From an uncultured Oscillospiraceae bacterium (lineage in GTDB: Bacteria > Bacillota > Clostridia > Oscillospirales > Ruminococcaceae): a stretch of DNA of 17,755 bases. The stretch is taken from positions 1 to 17,755 of the forward strand of contig CAJTSZ010000038.1 of NCBI GenBank assembly GCA_910578755.1. Reading direction: 5' to 3'. The notes beneath the pieces are model-generated. The model was not told where the DNA came from. It worked only from the letters and a program-made list of their open reading frames with translations, and searched no databases. The position numbers were made by a program, and so were the translations under genes. Shown here piece after piece: positions 6,217 through 12,937 of the stretch. The first letter of the stretch is position 1; each line of letters begins with the position of its first letter.

Positions 6217-7599
6217 TTAACTGTAAAGGGCTTCATCATCGGGCATTTGCTCCCGCTGCTCCAGCAGCTTGTTAATAAGCAGGCAAAACACCGTGGTGGA
6301 GGTAACGCCTGCAATTAAATCTACAGCAGGCTCGGCAAAAAACGCGGCGGTGGCCCCAAACCAGGCGGGGAGCAGCAAGGTGAGGGCCAGGAAGCTGATT
6401 TTGCGGAACAAGGACAAGGAGACAGCCACCTTGGCAATGCCCAGGGCAGTGAGGCCATCTACAAAGGTATATTGGAAGGCCAAAGGGATAATACAAAAGG
6501 TAAATACTTTTATTCCCCAAACAGAGGTTTTTATATATTCCGGGTCCTGGGTAAAAATACCCGCAAAGTACTGGGGGGCAATTTGGGAAATGGCAAACAT
6601 AACAGCACAGAAAATAACACAGATAGCCAAAATATATTTTTCCCCCTGGCGAATACGGTCCACCTTTTTGGCCCCGTAATTGTAGCTTAAAATGGCCTGG
6701 GTACCGCCAGTAATGCCGCCCATGGGCATGGTGATAAGCTGCATATAGCTTTGCACCACTGTGGAACAGGTGATAAGCATATCCCCTTGGGAGGGGCCGC
6801 CGTACTTTTGGAGGACGTAATTGAGGGCAATAATAAGGATACTGTCTGTAGCAATAATAATGAAGGGAGAAAAGCCAAAAGTGACAACTCGCTTCATTAT
6901 TTTAAGGGAATAGCCGCCAAAAGTAATACGGACAGGCACCCTTTTGCCCAAAAGCACCCAAAGGACAAAAAGGGTAGAAGTTGCCTGGGAAAGGACTGTA
7001 GCCACGGCGGCGCCGTTTACGCCCATGTTCAGCTTGAACATTAAAATAGGGTCCAGGATAATATTCATTCCCGCGCCAATAACCACCGTAAGCATACCTA
7101 GGGCAGAAAAACCCTGGCAGATAATAAAAGCGTTTAACCCTACGGATAATATAGCAAACACAGTACCTAATGTATAAATTGTCATGTAGCTGTTAGCGTA
7201 AGGAAAGGTAACACTGCTGGCGCCAAAGGTCATAAGCAGGGGGCCCTTTAAAGCAAGGAAAAAAGCGGTGAGGGCAGCGGAGAGCCCTAACAGCATAACA
7301 AAGCAGTTGGCCAAAATAGCCTCGGCCCCTTTTTGGTTTTTTTCACCCAGGCGGATAGCCAGCAGGGGGGAACCGCCGATACCAATTAGGGAGGCAAAGG
7401 AGGAGATAAGAGTCATAAGCGGCCCGCATACCCCCACGCCGGCAAGGGCCACTTCCCCTACCTGGGGCAGGTTGCCAATGTACATTCTATCTATAATGCC
7501 ATAAAGCACGTTAACAAACTGGGCCAACATAGACGGAAGGGCCAGGCGCAGCACCAGGCTTTTCATATTATCTTCGCCTAAATTGTTTACTTTTGCCAT
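6217..7599 (-). CDS. MATE family efflux transporter (MepA/DinF-like)
   Basis: A 460-residue inner-membrane exporter of the multidrug and toxic compound extrusion family, expected to expel cationic or small organic compounds using a sodium or proton gradient. Two MatE repeats (about 15-175 and 235-400) give 12 predicted membrane segments. The first-helix motif GIIDRMYIG carries the conserved Asp37, as in MepA-type proteins. The ATG at 7599 follows AAGGAG by 7 nt. It has its own promoter (7647-7675), with a palindromic 8-mer pair upstream. No clear terminator follows it, so read-through into uraA is possible. It is a distant paralogue of the MATE gene at 7927-9378. Substrate cannot be predicted. 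Confidence 0.9.
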   Translation of the reverse strand: MAKVNNLGEDNMKSLVLRLALPSMLAQFVNVLYGIIDRMYIGNLPQVGEVALAGVGVCGPLMTLISSFASLIGIGGSPLLAIRLGEKNQKGAEAILANCFVMLLGLSAALTAFFLALKGPLLMTFGASSVTFPYANSYMTIYTLGTVFAILSVGLNAFIICQGFSALGMLTVVIGAGMNIILDPILMFKLNMGVNGAAVATVLSQATSTLFVLWVLLGKRVPVRITFGGYSLKIMKRVVTFGFSPFIIIATDSILIIALNYVLQKYGGPSQGDMLITCSTVVQSYMQLITMPMGGITGGTQAILSYNYGAKKVDRIRQGEKYILAICVIFCAVMFAISQIAPQYFAGIFTQDPEYIKTSVWGIKVFTFCIIPLAFQYTFVDGLTALGIAKVAVSLSLFRKISFLALTLLLPAWFGATAAFFAEPAVDLIAGVTSTTVFCLLINKLLEQREQMPDDEALYS

Positions 7600-7646
7600 T
7601 GTATGTTCTCCTTATAAGCAGGCCGCAGGCCAAAATTATCCCCAAT

Positions 7647-7675
7647 ATTGTACTCCTGTTAAGGAAAACAGTCAA
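7647..7675 (-). promoter_or_regulatory. Sigma-A promoter for the first MATE gene
   Basis: On the minus strand: TTGACT (7670-7675), a 17-nt spacer, then TACAAT (7647-7652). Both boxes differ from consensus at one position. The ATG lies about 40 nt downstream of the expected start. Confidence 0.7.
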
Positions 7676-7744
7676 TTCTTCTTTAAGGAATAAATTGTAA
7701 ATCCAACGGCCGAAGCGGAAACTGCCGTTTATGATTTGATCAAT

Positions 7745-7774
7745 CTTTGCAAATACGCTGTTCCGTTTGCAAAG
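7745..7774. promoter_or_regulatory. Paired TTTGCAAA sites, possible operator
   Basis: The self-complementary 8-mer TTTGCAAA occurs at 7746-7753 and 7766-7773, 20 bp apart, and together they form a 9-bp inverted repeat. Spacing of about two helical turns upstream of the MATE promoter would suit a dimeric regulator. No regulator gene is adjacent. Confidence 0.35.
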
Positions 7775-7867
7775 CCTCTTATACATAAAGTTTGGGTAGT
7801 GAGCCACTGCCCATTCCGCTATTTTGATGATAGAAAAAATTTATAAGCCTTTTTCAACACAAAAGAG

Positions 7868-7904
7868 AAAATGCGTGCAAAGCCTTGCTTTGCACGCATT
7901 TTTT
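7868..7904. terminator. Terminator after the second MATE gene
   Basis: Perfect 16-bp stem (arm AAAATGCGTGCAAAGC at 7868-7883, complement at 7887-7902) with loop CTT and T-rich tracts on both strands. It lies 23 bp beyond the stop of the minus-strand MATE gene. Confidence 0.85.
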
Positions 7905-7926
7905 GTTTGCAATATGCAGCAGCTGT

Positions 7927-9378
7927 TTATATTTTGTAATTTCTCCATTTGCCGGAGTGGAACCGCTGGAATATAAGCAGGGAACGCAGGAACTGGTCTG
8001 CCACCAAGGCAACCCAGGCGCCCATAAGGCCCATGCTTGTGCAGTTTATTAAAAGGATTGCCAAACCAGGGCGAACCAGCAGTACGGTAATAAAGGTAAT
8101 AACAGCCGTTGCCTTTGTATCCCCCGCGCCCCGCAGCGCGCCGGCTAAAATAAGCTGGGAGGACTGGAAGGGCTGTACCAAGGCCACTAATTTTAAAATT
8201 TGCGCCCCCCATGCAATTACCTGAGGGTCATCGCTGTACATGGCCGTAATTGGCCCGCCAAAGAAGAAAAACACAAAGGCCAACGCAAAGGAAACCATCA
8301 TGCCAAGCATTTGGGTGCGGTTGCTGTAGGCCTGGCCCATATCCGGGCGTTTTTTGCCCAAGCTTTGCCCCATAAGGGAGGTGGCTGAAACAGCGAAGGC
8401 GTTGCCGTTCATAAATGACAGGGCCTGAATATTCATACAAACCTGGTGGGCTGCAAAAGCCACAGTGCCTAAACCTGCCACAGTTTTGGAGTAAATAATC
8501 ATACCGGCACGCATAACAAGCTGCTCCAGCATGGCAGGCATACCAATAACGAAAATGCTGCGCAGGGTTTCTTTATCCGGTTTATAGCTGTCAGTAAAGC
8601 GCATATGCAGGTAGCGCTTCCCGCTGAGGATGGCCCACATGGCTAAAACAAAGGCTACAATTTGGCCAATAACGGTGGCCAAAGAGGCGCCTGCAACTTC
8701 CATGCGGGGGAAGCCAAAATGGCCGTAAATAAGCAAATAGTTGAAAATAACGTTTACCACATTGGCAATGAGGTTATAAATCATGGCTGTGCGGGAATCG
8801 CCCACGCCCCGCAGGGTAGCAGTGACGGTACTGGTTAAGGCCATGGTAATAAAGCCAATGAACTGAATTTGCAGGTAAACAGTGCCTCCCGCCAGGGTTT
8901 CGGCATCGGCCGCACCCATAAATTGTATTAAGGTTTCAGAGGCAAAAAAGCCCACTACAGAGGATATGGCAGAAAGCACAAATGTAAGCAGCATAGCCTG
9001 CCGCAGCACAGTGTTTGCCTTTTCTGCCTCGCCGGAGCCTTTATACCGGGCTACCATGGCGGTGGCGCCCACGTTCATAGCCATGAACATGGTCATCATT
9101 AAAAACCTTGGCTGTGTGGAAAGCCCCACGGCGGAAAGCGCCCAAGGGCCAAGCTGGCCAACCATAATTAAATCCACCATAGAGGCCAGCTGGGTTAAAA
9201 TAAGTTCCACCAGGGAAGGCCAGGCAATGTGAACAATATCCCCGTACAGCATACGGGAGGAAACACCCTCCGGCAGCGTTTTTGAAAGCTTTGGGGAAGT
9301 TTCCTGCGGTTCGTTTCCCCCGGTTTCAATGAAATCCAGCGCCAGGGATCGCATTTGTTTTGTTTGTACTTTTTCCAT
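7927..9378 (-). CDS. MATE family efflux transporter (NorM-like)
   Basis: A 483-residue membrane exporter with two MatE repeats and 12 predicted membrane segments. It begins with an unusual polar extension of about 45 residues, probably cytoplasmic, before the first helix. The conserved first-helix acid is Asp69 in MVDLIMVGQLG; LRGVGDSRTA near 190 and LRGAGDTKATA near 413 mark the paired repeats. The ATG at 9378 has only AAGG 3 nt upstream, while a better GGAGGTG lies further up, separated by a small AAAGCGG hairpin; initiation may therefore be weak or structured. The gene has its own promoter and terminator, so it is a separate unit from the neighbouring MATE gene. Substrate unknown. Confidence 0.9.
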   Translation of the reverse strand: MEKVQTKQMRSLALDFIETGGNEPQETSPKLSKTLPEGVSSRMLYGDIVHIAWPSLVELILTQLASMVDLIMVGQLGPWALSAVGLSTQPRFLMMTMFMAMNVGATAMVARYKGSGEAEKANTVLRQAMLLTFVLSAISSVVGFFASETLIQFMGAADAETLAGGTVYLQIQFIGFITMALTSTVTATLRGVGDSRTAMIYNLIANVVNVIFNYLLIYGHFGFPRMEVAGASLATVIGQIVAFVLAMWAILSGKRYLHMRFTDSYKPDKETLRSIFVIGMPAMLEQLVMRAGMIIYSKTVAGLGTVAFAAHQVCMNIQALSFMNGNAFAVSATSLMGQSLGKKRPDMGQAYSNRTQMLGMMVSFALAFVFFFFGGPITAMYSDDPQVIAWGAQILKLVALVQPFQSSQLILAGALRGAGDTKATAVITFITVLLVRPGLAILLINCTSMGLMGAWVALVADQFLRSLLIFQRFHSGKWRNYKI

Positions 9379-9447
9379 ACCTTACTGCCGAAAAGCGGTC
9401 CGCTTTCCGCCTTACACCTCCATAAATTTAATATCATTTTATCTTTA

Positions 9448-9485
9448 TACAATAATATTGTATTCCTTTTTTTATCTTTTGGCAA
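9448..9485 (-). promoter_or_regulatory. Promoter and embedded palindrome, second MATE gene
   Basis: On the minus strand: TTGCCA (9480-9485), a 17-nt spacer, TACAAT (9457-9462). The -10 is one arm of a palindrome TACAAT, AAT, ATTGTA (9448-9462), a possible operator overlapping the promoter. Confidence 0.6.
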
Positions 9486-9641
9486 TAAAGCTGGTTTTAA
9501 AAGGACATAATGCCCAAGCAAAATCGTTGCAAGCGCAACAATTTGCACAGAGAACAGGCGGTTTTTATTGGGATTTATATTATTACAATGGCAAAACAAG
9601 GTAGTTAGGCTCCTTTTTGGGCGCTCCGGCCCCCGTAGCCC

Positions 9642-9686
9642 AAACGTTACAGCAAGAGAAAACCTTTGCTGTAACGTTTTTCTTTT
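9642..9686 (+). terminator. Orphan plus-strand terminator
   Basis: A 14-bp stem (AAACGTTACAGCAA at 9642-9655, complement at 9666-9679) with a 10-nt loop, then TTTTTCTTTTTG. The T-tract is only on the plus strand, yet no plus-strand gene precedes it. It may end an unrecognised small RNA in 9486-9641 or antisense transcription. Nothing else is identifiable in 9486-9641 except a small GTTGC-AAGC-GCAAC hairpin. Confidence 0.6.
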
Positions 9687-9700
9687 TGATAGTTAACCCG

Positions 9701-9728
9701 ATTTGCCTATACCGGAATATAGGCAAAT
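9701..9728. repeat. ATTTGCCTATA hairpin
   Basis: Perfect 11-bp arms (9701-9711 and 9718-9728) around CCGGAA. No T-tract; no other copy in this window. Confidence 0.5.
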
Positions 9729-9776
9729 GTTTCGCAATCCATTTTGGGGGTATTGACTTCCTCCAAACCTCTGCCA

Positions 9777-9828
9777 GCGGGCTTACGCAGCCCGCACCTG
9801 CGCCCCTTTTCTTTTGTGTGAAAAGAAA
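9777..9828. repeat. Two hairpins of dispersed families
   Basis: GCGGGCT, loop TACGC, complement (9777-9795) resembles the inverted hairpin at 106-121. TTTCTTTT, loop GTGTG, complement (9808-9828) shares its central bases with the larger hairpin at 12689-12729. Confidence 0.55.
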
Positions 9829-9850
9829 TTCGCCCTTCAGTGAAGAGCTA

Positions 9851-9873
9851 CAAGTTTGGCAAAGCCAAACTTG
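9851..9873. repeat. CAAGTTTGGC hairpin
   Basis: Perfect 10-bp arms around loop AAA. Compared with the hairpin at 3-23, stem bases differ but remain paired. Confidence 0.6.
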
Positions 9874-9901
9874 CAAAACTGATTCATAGGCAGAAGTTAT
9901 C

Positions 9902-9955
9902 GCAAGTTCGCTTTGCGAACTTGCTGCCAATTCAGCGGGAATACCCGCTGAATTG
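9902..9955. repeat. Two-hairpin repeat module, copy 2
   Basis: Arms GCAAGTTCGC around loop TTT (9902-9924), then CAATTCAGCGGG arms around AATA (9928-9955). The 60 bases 9901-9960 match 1-60 except for the first loop (TTT against AAA), one base in the second loop and one flanking base. Confidence 0.75.
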
Positions 9956-9966
9956 CTGTTTCTTTC

Positions 9967-9999
9967 CCCCATTTCTTTCTGGCGAAGAAAGAAATGGGG
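9967..9999. repeat. CCCCATTTCTTTCT hairpin
   Basis: Perfect 14-bp arms around GGCGA, followed 25 bp on by the palindrome at 10025-10056. Same position relative to the 60-bp module as the palindrome at 66-95. Confidence 0.65.
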
Positions 10000-10016
10000 C
10001 CTGGGTGAACACTCCC

Positions 10017-10056
10017 AAAAAGAAAAAACTTACAGCGGTGCACCGCTGTAAGTTTT
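10017..10056 (-). terminator. Terminator of the small membrane protein gene
   Basis: A gapless 32-bp palindrome (arm AAAACTTACAGCGGTG at 10025-10040 and its complement) followed on the minus strand by TTCTTTTT. It lies 7 bp beyond the stop of the minus-strand gene. Its core is the intact form of a repeat that is degenerate at 151-175 and 12783-12808. Confidence 0.75.
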
Positions 10057-10063
10057 AGGGAAA

Positions 10064-10399
10064 TTACCCCCCCATAATTAAAAATTTATAAAATACTTGT
10101 TGCAGCAGCCGCAGGGGCGCTGGAATAAGGTAAGCATATTTTTGCACCCACCCCGCGGCAGCCTCCGCATAGGGGAGCCACTGGGCAGGCAGAGGAAATA
10201 TTAGGTCCGGGGAACCAGTTACTTGCTGGTCGGCAGAAAAGCCCGCAGGAGCACTTTGGCCCATGGGGAAAAGGGGCCCGCCCTGCACATCCTGCCCCAA
10301 AAAACAAAAGACACACAAAAAAGCTGCCCCAAGAAGGGAGAGGACAAAGGAATTAAAAAATAAACGAAAATAATAACGCCAATGGGCCAAAGGCTTCAT
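10064..10399 (-). CDS. Small membrane protein of unknown function
   Basis: A 111-residue protein that I do not recognise. A basic start (MKPLAHWRYYFR) leads into a hydrophobic segment at about 12-35, either a signal anchor or an uncleaved signal; the remainder is proline-rich with aromatic-rich stretches near 72-92 and an amphipathic end. The ribosome site is strong (AAAGGAGG, 4 nt before the ATG) and a terminator lies directly downstream, so I consider it a real gene. It is divergent from spoIIP with 185 bp between the start codons, and a sporulation role is an inference from position only. No promoter could be assigned with confidence. Confidence 0.65.
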   Translation of the reverse strand: MKPLAHWRYYFRLFFNSFVLSLLGAAFLCVFCFLGQDVQGGPLFPMGQSAPAGFSADQQVTGSPDLIFPLPAQWLPYAEAAAGWVQKYAYLIPAPLRLLQQVFYKFLIMGG

Positions 10400-10460
10400 A
10401 GGGCCTCCTTTCTTACTTTACACAACGGCAATAGCTACTCCGCCAAAAATAGGGGAAAGG

Positions 10461-10491
10461 GGAATAACCGGCCAGGCGGGCTGCATAAACT
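10461..10491 (+). promoter_or_regulatory. Possible sigma-E promoter for spoIIP
   Basis: CATAAACT (10484-10491) fits the Bacillus sigma-E -10 consensus CATACAMT at seven of eight positions; GGAATAAC (10461-10468) is a weak -35 with spacing about 1 nt longer than usual. Mother-cell expression of spoIIP is established in Bacillus subtilis. Confidence 0.35.
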
Positions 10492-10584
10492 GAAATCAGC
10501 ACCAGTTCTTTTTTAGGCTGGGAGCTTTTCTTTGGGCTGCTGCGGACAGGCAGGCAAGTTTTACCAAAGGATGGAGGTTTAAAA

Positions 10585-11757
10585 ATGCGAAAACGGAAAC
10601 GGAAATATTCCCCGCCGGCAGGCGGGGCTGTTATCATATTGGCTGTTGTTATTGGCGCAGGGGCAGCAGCCCTTTTGCCCTTGGCCAAACCCATACTGAA
10701 AAATGTGGCTGTGGTTTCTGTTATGGCCGCCAGGCCGGAACAATCCATGGAACTGCTGGAAAAACGGTTCTACAGCCAGTTGTATCCCCCCAGGGAGGAG
10801 GAACCGGCAAAGCCTTCCCCTGCCCCTCAGCCGGATTTGCCCAAGGAAACGGAACAGCAACAGGAGGAACCTCCTCAAGAACCCCAAAAGGAACCGGCAG
10901 AAGTGGAAAAGGAGCCTTCGCCCCCTTTGGAACAGATGGAAGAAATTCCCCTGGAGTACCAGGGGCCTGTAATTGAAGAAAGTATGTCCGTATTCCAGGA
11001 AAGGGAAGGGATGATCTCTTACGGAAAAGGAATGATACGCAACAGCAGCAACCTGCCGGACAGCGAGGTGCGCTCCATTTTAAGCCAGCCGGACGGCCTG
11101 GCTTTGAGCTCCCAAGGCCCCCAGGTGCTGATTGTACACACCCACGCTACGGAAAGCTTTGAACCCTTTGACGCCGCAGTATACGATACCCGGCATACCT
11201 GGCGGTCCACCGACAATAGGGAAAACATGGTAGCCATTGGGGATATGGTTGCCCAGGGGATTGAAAAATGGGGTATTGAGGTGCTGCACGATACTACCCA
11301 GCACGACTACCCCTCTTACAATGGCTCCTACGAAAGGAGCGCCGAAACCATACGGCGGTATTTGGAGGAATACCCTTCCATTAAGGTGGTGCTGGATGTA
11401 CACCGGGACGCTATACAGCGGGAGCAGACTTTGGTAAAGCCAGTTGCAGAAATTAACGGGGAAAAAACAGCCCAGCTGATGATTATTGCCGGCTGCGACG
11501 ACGGCACCATGGATATGCCCCTTTGGCCCCAAAACCTGCGCTTTGCCGCCGGGATACAAAACCAAATGGAAACCATGTACCCAGGGCTTACCCGGCCTGT
11601 TTTCTTTTGCTACCGCAAATATAACATGGATTTAACCACGGGCTCCCTGCTTATTGAGTTTGGCTCCCACGGGAATACATTGGAGGAGGTACTGCGCACT
11701 GGAGAGCTTGCCGGGGATGCCATTGGCCAGTACCTGGCGGGGAAAATTGTTGGATGA
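10585..11757 (+). CDS. spoIIP: Stage II sporulation protein P (peptidoglycan amidase/endopeptidase)
   Basis: A 390-residue membrane-anchored cell-wall hydrolase that, with SpoIID and SpoIIM, degrades septal peptidoglycan and drives engulfment of the forespore. A basic N-terminus (MRKRKRKY) and one membrane helix (about 14-34) anchor it; residues 70-125 form a Pro/Glu/Gln-rich linker; the SpoIIP domain spans about 175-388. Likely metal/catalytic residues are in HTHATE (185-190), DVHRDA (271-276) and LLIEFGSHGNT (356-366, Glu358), all in typical family contexts. The ATG follows GGAGG by 7 nt. It converges with gpr, leaving 26 bp between stops; in Bacillus gpr and spoIIP are neighbours on the same strand. 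Assignment is firm. Confidence 0.95.
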   Translation: MRKRKRKYSPPAGGAVIILAVVIGAGAAALLPLAKPILKNVAVVSVMAARPEQSMELLEKRFYSQLYPPREEEPAKPSPAPQPDLPKETEQQQEEPPQEPQKEPAEVEKEPSPPLEQMEEIPLEYQGPVIEESMSVFQEREGMISYGKGMIRNSSNLPDSEVRSILSQPDGLALSSQGPQVLIVHTHATESFEPFDAAVYDTRHTWRSTDNRENMVAIGDMVAQGIEKWGIEVLHDTTQHDYPSYNGSYERSAETIRRYLEEYPSIKVVLDVHRDAIQREQTLVKPVAEINGEKTAQLMIIAGCDDGTMDMPLWPQNLRFAAGIQNQMETMYPGLTRPVFFCYRKYNMDLTTGSLLIEFGSHGNTLEEVLRTGELAGDAIGQYLAGKIVG

Positions 11758-11777
11758 CGCCTGCCGCGGTTGGAGAT

Positions 11778-11802
11778 GGCCTTTTACGCGCTTAAAAAGG
11801 CC
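11778..11802. other. GGCCTTTT inverted repeat between spoIIP and gpr
   Basis: 8-bp arms (11778-11785 and 11795-11802) around 9 nt, overlapping the gpr stop codon. There is no T-tract on either side, so it may be only a weak terminator for the two converging genes. Confidence 0.35.
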
Positions 11803-12623
11803 AGATCCTCCAGGGAAAGGGTGGGCTGCAGGGCCCTGTTAATCATTAGGGAAAGGGCCCGTGCCCCCCGGGAGATGAGTAAGTCAATCTCCCGGGGGGT
11901 AATCATCATCCCGGCAGCCCCCTTTTGGGAGGACAGGCTGCCTAAATCCACTACAGTGGGTATCCCTATGGAAACCACAGGCACCCCCAAAGTGGCCGCG
12001 CACAGCTCCTTGCGGGCGTTGAGCACGCCGGAACCAGGGGATATGCCGGTATTGGCAATTTGTATGGTGGTGCCAAGGCGGCTAATTTCCCCGGCGGCAA
12101 AGGCGTCAATAGCTATAACAGCGGCGGGGTTTAAACAATGAACCAAGGCCTTTACCGCTTCAGCGGCTTCTACGCCGGTTTTCCCCAGCACATTGGGGAC
12201 CGTACAAGCCACAGGGCGCAGCCCTGTAAGGCCGGTAGCTTCTGCCACCTCCCCGGAAATATGGCGGGTAGCAACAACCTGCTCTGCGGCGGCAGGGCCC
12301 AAAGCGTCCGGGGTAATTTCCCGGTTGCCCAGGCCCACCACAAGCACCAGCCCCTCCTGGGGCAGCAGGCTGCGCAGCCCGGCAGCGGCAGCCTCCATAT
12401 CCCGGGGGCTGTCGGCACTGTCCTTCCAAATTGGTTTTTGCTCCAGGGTAAGGTAAACGCCCTGGGGCTTTTTTAGCTGCCTAGCAGCTTGGGGCGTGGT
12501 AATTTCCACCACGGTGAAGGTGGATTTTTCTAAGGGCTGGGCGGTAACACTAACCCCAGGGGGCAAGTTATCCTTTTGGTTTTGGGCTTCTTCCAGGGCA
12601 AGGTCCGTGCGGCAGCTGGTCAT
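11784..12623 (-). CDS. gpr: Germination protease GPR, short form
   Basis: A 279-residue aspartic-type endopeptidase (family A25) that cleaves small acid-soluble spore proteins at germination. The two active-site aspartates lie in TPDALGP (Asp106) and AIDAFAA (Asp173); NTGISPGSGV and IPTVVD are also typical. Bacillus GPR is about 370 residues; here the region between VPTVVD-like IPTVVD (221-226) and MMITPREID (239-247) is only some 12 residues, so about 75 residues present in Bacillus are absent. Bacillus GPR self-processes at RTD/LAVE after about 15 residues; here the matching RTDLALE begins at residue 5, leaving a seven-residue propeptide. The start is supported by AAGGAGG 7 nt upstream. A forespore-type promoter precedes it. 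Confidence 0.94.
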   Translation of the reverse strand: MTSCRTDLALEEAQNQKDNLPPGVSVTAQPLEKSTFTVVEITTPQAARQLKKPQGVYLTLEQKPIWKDSADSPRDMEAAAAGLRSLLPQEGLVLVVGLGNREITPDALGPAAAEQVVATRHISGEVAEATGLTGLRPVACTVPNVLGKTGVEAAEAVKALVHCLNPAAVIAIDAFAAGEISRLGTTIQIANTGISPGSGVLNARKELCAATLGVPVVSIGIPTVVDLGSLSSQKGAAGMMITPREIDLLISRGARALSLMINRALQPTLSLEDLAFLSA

Positions 12624-12659
12624 AGTTATGCCTCCTTTAAAGCAGATACTTTTCCACAG

Positions 12660-12690
12660 TATTATGGGGGGAACATGGGCTGTTTATACC
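12660..12690 (-). promoter_or_regulatory. Candidate sigma-G/sigma-F-type promoter for gpr
   Basis: On the minus strand: GGTATA (12685-12690), an 18-nt spacer, then CATAATA (12660-12666). The Bacillus sigma-G consensus is close to TGNATA, 17-18 nt, CATACTA. Distance to the ATG leaves about 28 nt of leader. Confidence 0.55.
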
Positions 12691-12729
12691 CCAGGCCCTT
12701 TCTTTTGTGTGAAAAGAAAGAGCCTGGGG
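12689..12729. repeat. CCCCAGGC-CTTTCTTTT long hairpin
   Basis: 18-bp arms with one C:A mismatch around GTGTG. The inner TTTCTTTT-GTGTG-AAAAGAAA equals the hairpin at 9808-9828. It begins at the edge of the gpr promoter. Confidence 0.65.
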
Positions 12730-12760
12730 CAGGGGGCGGGGAAACCCCGTTAGTATTGGC

Positions 12761-12808
12761 TTGGAAGCGGCCAAACGCTTCCAATTTACAGTGGTATCCC
12801 GCTGCAAA
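12761..12808. repeat. TTGGAAGCG hairpin and degraded TTACAG hairpin
   Basis: TTGGAAGCG arms around GCCAAA (12761-12784), followed by an imperfect hairpin AATTTACAGTGG...CCCGCTGCAAATT (12783-12808) related to 151-175 and 10025-10056. No gene lies in 12624-12931. Confidence 0.5.
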
Positions 12809-12828
12809 TTTTGGGCTTGGGGCCAGCG

Positions 12829-12857
12829 TTGAAATGTTCACATTCCTATGTTAAAAT
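12829..12857 (+). promoter_or_regulatory. Sigma-A promoter for the binding-protein gene
   Basis: TTGAAA (12829-12834), a 17-nt spacer, TAAAAT (12852-12857). Confidence 0.65.
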
Positions 12858-12862
12858 AATGG

Positions 12863-12889
12863 GATAATAACGACAATGGCGTTATTATC
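12863..12889 (+). repeat. TAATAAC hairpin at the transcription start
   Basis: Arms GATAATAACG and complement around ACAATGG. It begins about where transcription from the promoter at 12829 should start, so the mRNA would carry a 5'-terminal hairpin. Same family as 204-248 and 17503-17745. Confidence 0.55.
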
Positions 12890-12937
12890 TTTCCAAAAAA
12901 CTGATTTTTCAACAGCAAATAACAGGAGCTTATGCAA

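Noticed and set aside
7568..7807. 79-aa ORF on the minus strand between the two MATE genes
   Set aside because: It overlaps the start of the MATE gene and spans its promoter and the TTTGCAAA sites; the reading has no family resemblance and no ribosome site.
9617..10058. Overlapping ORFs of 72-129 aa in the palindrome-rich gap
   Set aside because: They arise from reading through inverted repeats; no ribosome sites or plausible protein character.
10413..10887. Minus-strand ORFs opposite the start of spoIIP
   Set aside because: Antisense to the spoIIP linker and promoter region; low-complexity translations.
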